64,000 nucleotides of DNA, from the NCBI RefSeq assembly GCF_001295845.1, contig NZ_LJIC01000015.1, forward strand, positions 173,834-237,833, read 5' to 3'. This document shows, piece by piece, positions 59,420-64,000 of this stretch (the stretch's first letter is position 1; every line of letters starts with the position of its first letter). The position numbers and the translations under genes are program-made. Under the pieces are notes generated by a model. The model was not told where the DNA came from. It saw nothing but the letters and a program-made list of their open reading frames with translations, and did not search any database. Source of the stretch: Rhodopseudomonas sp. AAP120 (GTDB taxonomy: Bacteria > Pseudomonadota > Alphaproteobacteria > Rhizobiales > Xanthobacteraceae).

Positions 59420-59527
59420 GAAAGATTTCCTTGGTTTAGGGCGCCGTCTCTGCGGAGATCGCGGCGCGATTGGGTCTGGCATTCTTGCGATCCCCTGAGT
59501 GCCCAGGCGCACGCGCCCAGACGGCCC

Positions 59528-59680
59528 TCAGGGGCGAATAAGCAGAAGCAGCCCGCCAAGCGCGAGGGTGATCAGCGCGAGGGTCTGAAGCGCGGCCTGA
59601 CCGATCGGCGCAGCCGGAATCGCGGACGCGGCGATTGCCGCCGTCCCCTGCATCCCAGCCTTGTCGCCGCGAATCGTCAT
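59528..59680 (-). CDS. Leu-rich small ORF upstream of leuA, possible leader peptide
   Basis: 50 residues from ATG 59680 (AAGG twelve bases upstream). The last 20 residues hold nine Leu (LQTLALITLALGGLLLLIRP), then stop. The 108 bases between it and leuA contain GGGCGC/GCGCC and competing pairings of CGTCTGG. It may be a leucine attenuator leader or a single-span membrane peptide. Confidence 0.45.
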   Translation of the reverse strand: MTIRGDKAGMQGTAAIAASAIPAAPIGQAALQTLALITLALGGLLLLIRP

Positions 59681-59919
59681 ATCCGACACCTTGAGGTCCC
59701 TATCGTGCGCGCCAACCCATAAAGGAAGGGTAACGAGGAGAGTCGACGCAAGTCGCCGATGGACCGAACAACTATCTTTCTAGACGACCTCGCCAAGGGT
59801 CCGCAACGGCAAATGATGGGCAAAAATCGTCAAAAAACGTCAGAAACCCTGACCTAAACCATCGTCGATGCGGCCTTGCGCAGGGGCGGGTTTCCTCAGT
59901 CGGCGAAACCGCTTATGGC

Positions 59920-60966
59920 TTGGGACGAGCTGACACCACAGCATGGAGCGACGCGTTGAACTCGATCGATCTGGCCTCGCTGGCCGCCGCAACCCCCACC
60001 TTGCGCCATGACTGGAGCCGCGAGGAAGCCGCCGCGATCTACAACTCGCCGTTTGCCGATCTGATCTTCCGGGCGCAGACCATTCATCGCCAGAGCTTCG
60101 ACGCCAACGCGGTGCAGTGCAATCAGCTGCTCAACGTCAAGACCGGCGGCTGCGCCGAGGATTGCGGCTATTGCAGCCAGTCGGCGCATCACGACACCGC
60201 CCTGCCCGCCTCCAAGCTGATGGACCCGAAGAAGGTGATCGAAGGCGCCAAGGCGGCGCGCGATGCCGGCGCGACGCGCTACTGCATGGGCGCGGCCTGG
60301 CGCTCGCCGAAGGATCGCGACATGGCGCCGATCATCGAGATGGTGAAGGGCGTCAAGGCGCTCGGCATGGAAGCCTGCATGACGCTCGGCATGCTGAGCG
60401 ATGATCAGGCCAAGCAGCTCGCCGACGCCGGCCTCGATTACTACAACCACAACGTCGACACCTCCGAGGAGTTCTATTCCTCCGTGGTGAAGACGCGCAG
60501 CTACTCCGACCGGCTCGATACGCTGGAGAAGGTCCACGACGCCGGCATCAAGGTGTGCTGCGGCGGCATCCTCGGCCTTGGCGAGAAGCCGACCGACCGC
60601 GTCGAGATGCTGCGCACGCTGGCCAACCTGCCGCAACATCCGGAGAGCGTGCCGATCAACATGCTGATCCCAATCGAAGGCACGCCGATCGCCAAGACCG
60701 CGACGCCGGTCGATCCGTTCGAATTCGTCCGCACCATCGCGCTGGCGCGCATCATGATGCCGAAGTCCGACGTCCGCCTCGCCGCCGGCCGCACCGCGAT
60801 GAGCGACGAGATGCAGGCGCTGTGCTTCCTCGCCGGCGCCAACTCGATCTTCATCGGCGACACCCTGCTGACCACGCCGAACCCCGGCGACAGCAAGGAC
60901 CGCGCGCTGTTCGCCCGCCTCGGCATCACGCCGCGGGATGACCTCGGGGTGCATACGCACGGGTGA
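59920..60966 (+). CDS. bioB: Biotin synthase
   Basis: 348 residues from a TTG at 59920; a second TTG at 59956 is possible and neither has a strong ribosome site. Radical-[11 protein letters not shown] (Cys78, 82, 85), YNHNVDTS, and the 2Fe-2S ligands in MEACMTLG and KVCCGG. It inserts sulfur into dethiobiotin. The gene stands alone; other biotin genes are not in the window. The 239-base gap before it holds no gene. Confidence 0.95.
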   Translation: MGRADTTAWSDALNSIDLASLAAATPTLRHDWSREEAAAIYNSPFADLIFRAQTIHRQSFDANAVQCNQLLNVKTGGCAEDCGYCSQSAHHDTALPASKLMDPKKVIEGAKAARDAGATRYCMGAAWRSPKDRDMAPIIEMVKGVKALGMEACMTLGMLSDDQAKQLADAGLDYYNHNVDTSEEFYSSVVKTRSYSDRLDTLEKVHDAGIKVCCGGILGLGEKPTDRVEMLRTLANLPQHPESVPINMLIPIEGTPIAKTATPVDPFEFVRTIALARIMMPKSDVRLAAGRTAMSDEMQALCFLAGANSIFIGDTLLTTPNPGDSKDRALFARLGITPRDDLGVHTHG

Positions 60967-61016
60967 GGCTTGAGACTGGGCCTGAGGCTGAGGCCGAAGC
61001 GCGCCCACAGAAACGC

Positions 61017-61108
61017 CGTCATGGCCGGGCTTCGACCCGGCCATCCACGGACGCAGGCACCGAGCGCGTAGCAAGACGTGGATGGCCGGGACAAGCCCGG
61101 CCATGACG
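61017..61108. repeat. Intergenic palindrome pair (REP-like)
   Basis: CGTCATGGCCGGG...CCCGGCCATCC and GGATGGCCGGG...CCCGGCCATGACG form a large inverted repeat made of two smaller ones. This element type is common between genes in Rhodopseudomonas and Bradyrhizobium. Confidence 0.75.
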
Positions 61109-61170
61109 AGGTTGCTACTAAGTTAAGTCGAGATGCCGGAGCCACCGTTAGTCACGCACGCACATCTCCC

Positions 61171-61250
61171 CGTCATTGCGAGCGAAGCGAAGCAATCCAG
61201 CCCGGTGCTTGGCGCTGGATTGCTTCGTCGCTTCGCTCCTCGCAATGACG
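61171..61250. repeat. Second intergenic palindrome
   Basis: CGTCATTGCGAGCGAAGCGA... pairs with ...CGCTTCGCTCCTCGCAATGACG. A different widespread alphaproteobacterial palindrome; together with the previous one it fills most of the gap 60967-61288. Confidence 0.75.
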
Positions 61251-61288
61251 TGCGTTGATCGTCGCCGTGCCTTAATCGTCGACGCGTC

Positions 61289-62005
61289 TTAATCGTCGCC
61301 GTGCAACAGCATCGTGAGATACGCGGTCACGAACCGCGGCATCGTCGGTAGGAAGTCAGCTTTCGACCGCACCAGATGGATGCCGCTGAGCTCCGGCTTG
61401 GTCTCGCGCGACAGAAAATGCTCGATCCGCGCCTTGAGCGCATCGCCCGGCTGATCGACATCGAGAATCCGCAGCATCGCCACCAGCGGGCCGGCCTCGA
61501 CGCAGTGCCAGTGATCGGCGGCGTGATAATCGAGCCGGGTCAGCCCGGTCTCTTCCTTGACTTCGCGGGCAACGCTGGAGGCGATCTCGAGGCGGCGATT
61601 GCGGACGTCGGAGGGATCTGGCGTGCCGCCGGCGAAGTACACCTTGCCGGCATTGGCGGTGTGGGCCCCCATCACGCCGAGCACGATCGCGCCGTCGCGG
61701 GCGCGGATCACGCCCATGCCGAAGCCGTTGAACACCGACGCGTCGGGAAAGCCCCAATCCCGCCACGCCATGAAGCTGGCGAAGTCGGTCTCGAAATACT
61801 CGGCGCTGAAGTACACGCCGTCGAACCGCGGCTGGCGCCCCACCAGCACGCGCCCGTTCCACAGCTCCGGCTTGTCGCGTTGCCGCTCGGCGAAATGCGC
61901 GTCGATCTCGGCGCGGCGCTTGTCGGCGAACGACCAGACGTGATCGCTCACCCACAGGTCGAGATGCGTGACGCGATGGATCGTGACAGGAACCTCAGGG
62001 GTCAC
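61289..62005 (-). CDS. Nudix-like hydrolase
   Basis: 238 residues from GTG 62005, overlapping nothing but nine bases from the upstream stop. REVKEETGL keeps the core of the Nudix box, though the upstream Glu is shifted by one residue. An N-terminal domain of about 110 residues (DLWVSDHVWSFADKRRAEID) precedes it. Probably cleaves a nucleoside diphosphate derivative; the substrate is unknown. Coupled to the transporter genes upstream. Confidence 0.7.
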   Translation of the reverse strand: MTPEVPVTIHRVTHLDLWVSDHVWSFADKRRAEIDAHFAERQRDKPELWNGRVLVGRQPRFDGVYFSAEYFETDFASFMAWRDWGFPDASVFNGFGMGVIRARDGAIVLGVMGAHTANAGKVYFAGGTPDPSDVRNRRLEIASSVAREVKEETGLTRLDYHAADHWHCVEAGPLVAMLRILDVDQPGDALKARIEHFLSRETKPELSGIHLVRSKADFLPTMPRFVTAYLTMLLHGDD

Positions 62006-62013
62006 GCAGGCAC

Positions 62014-63036
62014 CTATCTGGCGGCGCCCGACGTCTTCGCCTGTTCGACGAAAGCGTTGGTGTAGGTCTTGGTGACGTCGATATTGGCCTTCGCCACGTC
62101 CGGCGAACTGGCGCTGAACACCGCCAGCACCGCCTCGGCGCCCTTCGGATCCATCAGCCCGGTGATCGAGTACATCGGAATGGTGTTCTTCAGCGCGGCG
62201 ACGTATTGCGCCTTGTCCTTGCCGACGATGTTGGCCGGCATCTTGTCGGCGATCTCCTCGGCCGAATGCGCGTGGATCCAATTCAGCGTGCCAAGGATCG
62301 CATGGGTCAGGCTCTGCGCCTCTTTCGGATGCGCCTTGATCCACGCCGTGGTCGCGTACAGCGCGCCGCCCGGATAGTCGCCGCCGAACACCTCGCGGGT
62401 GTCGTGCTCGGTGCGAGTGTCGCTGAGGATGCGCAAATCACTGTGCGCGGCCTGCAGGATGGTCACCGCCGGATCGAGCATCACCGCGGCGTCGATCTGG
62501 CCCTGCTGCATCGCCGCCACCGCGGTGGCGCCGAGCCCGACGCCGATCACCGAAACATTGTTCGGATCGACGCCGTTCTTTTTCAGGAGATACTTCAGGA
62601 AGAAGTCGGTCGACGAGCCCGGCGCGCTGACGCCGACCTTCTTGCCGGCCAGATCCTTGATCGACTTGACCTCCGCGGTATGGCCGGGCGACACCGCCAG
62701 CACCAGCCCGGGATAGCGGTCGTACACCACGAAGCTCTGCATCTCCTGCTTCTTGGCGGCGAGATTGACGGTGTGGTCGAAATAGCCGGAGACGACGTCG
62801 GCGCTGCCGCCGAGCACGGCCTTGAGCGCGTCCGAGCCGCCCTTGAGGTCGACCAGTTCGACGCTCAGCCCGGCCTTGTCGTATTCGCCGAGTTGCTTGG
62901 CCAGCACGGTCGGGAGATAGCACAGGCAGGCGCCGCCGCCGATCGCGATCGTCACCTTGCTCTGCGCCGACGCGGCGCCCGCGGTGAGCAGAACCGCGGC
63001 GAGCGCAGCGGCAATGGACTTGAAACCGGCCTTCAT
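62014..63036 (-). CDS. ABC transporter substrate-binding protein (NMT1/SsuA/TauA type)
   Basis: 340 residues. Signal peptide to about AASAQ (25). VTIAIGGGACLCYLPTVLAK, LVDLKGGSDALKAVLGGSAD and GVSAPGSSTDFFLKYLLKKN are typical of the NMT1/THI5-like family that binds sulfonates, pyrimidines or similar. Two Cys at 36-38 are unusual. Followed by the Nudix-like gene. Confidence 0.85.
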   Translation of the reverse strand: MKAGFKSIAAALAAVLLTAGAASAQSKVTIAIGGGACLCYLPTVLAKQLGEYDKAGLSVELVDLKGGSDALKAVLGGSADVVSGYFDHTVNLAAKKQEMQSFVVYDRYPGLVLAVSPGHTAEVKSIKDLAGKKVGVSAPGSSTDFFLKYLLKKNGVDPNNVSVIGVGLGATAVAAMQQGQIDAAVMLDPAVTILQAAHSDLRILSDTRTEHDTREVFGGDYPGGALYATTAWIKAHPKEAQSLTHAILGTLNWIHAHSAEEIADKMPANIVGKDKAQYVAALKNTIPMYSITGLMDPKGAEAVLAVFSASSPDVAKANIDVTKTYTNAFVEQAKTSGAAR

Positions 63037-63094
63037 GGCGTCTGTTCTCCCCGGACGAAACGGTCAGGACAATATGCCAAAGCCGCGCCGGGCT

Positions 63095-63886
63095 CTAGTC
63101 CGCCGGCTGCCCGCTCGGCTGCGGCCGCCACACCAGCAGGCGGCGCTCCACCACACTGACGGCAAGATCGATGACGATGACGAACACCGACAGCACGAAC
63201 ATCCCGGCGAACACGCCGGCGACGTCGAATGCGCCCTCGGCCTGCTGGATCAGATAGCCGAGCCCGGCGGCCGCGCCGAGATATTCACCAACGACTGCAC
63301 CGACCACCGCAAAACCGATCGCGGTGTGCAGCGAGGAGAACATCCAGGACAGCGCCGACGGCCAGAACACGTGGCGCATCATCTGCCGTTCGCTCATCCC
63401 CAGCATCCGCGCGTTGTCGACCAGCGTCGCGCTGGTTTCCTTGACGCCCTGATAGACGTTGAAAAACACCACGAAGAACACCAGCGTCACTCCGAGCGCC
63501 ACCTTCGACCAGATGCCGAGCCCGAGCCACAGCGTGAAGATCGGCGCCAGCACCACGCGCGGCAGCGCGTTGACCATCTTCACATAGGGGTCGAACACCG
63601 CGGCGACCCGCGGCTGCCGCGCAAACCAGAACCCGACCAGCACGCCGGCCACCGAGCCGATCGCGAAGGCCAGCAGCGACTCCCACAGCGTGATCCACAA
63701 ATGCTTCCAGATCACGCCCGACGCGAACCAGGCGAACACCTGCCCCACGACATCCACCGGCGTCGAAAAGAAGAACGGCGGCAGCAACAGCTTGCCGCCA
63801 ATCGGCACCGTACTGAACACCTGCCACACCACCAGCGCGGTGATCGCGACGAGCAATTGCAGCGCGAGAAGCTTCAGCCGCGGCAT
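63095..63886 (-). CDS. ABC transporter permease (SsuC/TauC type)
   Basis: 263 residues, six membrane helices; GMSERQMMRHVFWPSALSWM is the EAA loop that meets the ATPase. ATG 63886 with GGGAGCC upstream. Works with the binding protein 58 bases downstream. The ATPase gene probably lies just beyond the right edge. Confidence 0.9.
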   Translation of the reverse strand: MPRLKLLALQLLVAITALVVWQVFSTVPIGGKLLLPPFFFSTPVDVVGQVFAWFASGVIWKHLWITLWESLLAFAIGSVAGVLVGFWFARQPRVAAVFDPYVKMVNALPRVVLAPIFTLWLGLGIWSKVALGVTLVFFVVFFNVYQGVKETSATLVDNARMLGMSERQMMRHVFWPSALSWMFSSLHTAIGFAVVGAVVGEYLGAAAGLGYLIQQAEGAFDVAGVFAGMFVLSVFVIVIDLAVSVVERRLLVWRPQPSGQPAD

Positions 63887-63941
63887 GGCGAGGCTCCCGT
63901 GTATTCACCGCTTCGTCGCCCAGTAACGAGGCGCCTCCGCT

Positions 63942-63978
63942 CCCCTCCCCCTTGCGGGGAGGGGTCGGGGGGGGGGGG
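63942..63978. repeat. C/G-rich hairpin with 12-base G run
   Basis: CCCCTCCCC pairs with GGGGAGGGG, then a run of twelve G at 63967-63978. Elements of this form recur between genes in Rhodopseudomonas-type genomes. Confidence 0.6.
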
Positions 63979-64000
63979 ACCACAAGGATGGCGTCCCTTT

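Noticed and set aside
61289..62344. Longer reading of the Nudix-like gene starting at 62344
   Set aside because: The extra N-terminal part overlaps the binding-protein gene by 330 bases and is Gly/Arg-rich shadow sequence; GTG 62005 fits the operon spacing.

Overview
The window looks like a high-GC alphaproteobacterial chromosome of the Rhodopseudomonas/Bradyrhizobium type. The evidence is the codon style, the leuA, bioB and TRAP-transporter genes on the right, and two intergenic palindromes common in that group. Ordinary chromosome is confined to about 53.6-64 kb; everything to the left is accessory DNA.

Region 1 (1-5.8 kb, visibly lower GC) is a probable anti-phage operon on the minus strand. 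A 1585-residue protein joins a NERD nuclease-related domain, a degenerate kinase, a second more complete kinase domain and a superfamily I helicase. Its stop overlaps the start (ATGA) of a second gene that runs off the window.

Region 2 (5.8-13.4 kb) is an island of mostly unrecognised small genes: an orphan helicase C-terminal piece, a ribbon-helix-helix protein, a divergent AAA+ ATPase with a duplicated N-terminal module, a DUF6634-like protein, tandem paralogous membrane proteins and a frameshifted gene. A 19-base motif recurs four times in its intergenic spaces, and two related 23-base palindromes bracket one copy.

Region 3 (13,410-53,630) is a roughly 40-kb temperate podovirus-type prophage in the 3' end of a tRNA-Lys(CTT) gene. 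A 46-base copy of the tRNA 3' end marks the left boundary and the intact tRNA the right. Integrase, a MerR/AlpA-type HTH protein and a CI-like repressor read rightward; a Cro-like gene and all replication, packaging, head, tail and lysis genes read leftward. The replication module holds a DNA-binding protein with four exact 36-base-pitch iterons inside its own gene, a toprim protein, a GapR-family protein, an SF3-type helicase, a Dam-type methylase and an HNH protein. The late module is T7-like in layout: terminase, head-tail connector, scaffold, capsid, tubular tail proteins A and B, internal virion proteins (one a lytic transglycosylase, one with ADP-ribosyltransferase-like domains), fibres, muramidase and holin. 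The CI protein lacks an obvious Ser-Lys dyad, while a perfect alphaproteobacterial LexA box precedes a small Cys-rich prophage gene beside the tRNA.

Region 4 (53.6-64 kb) is host DNA: a periplasmic LTXXQ protein, a TRAP transporter (dctPQM), leuA with a possible Leu-rich leader peptide, bioB, a Nudix-like gene, and an NMT1/SsuA-type binding protein with its ABC permease; the ATPase is not in the window.
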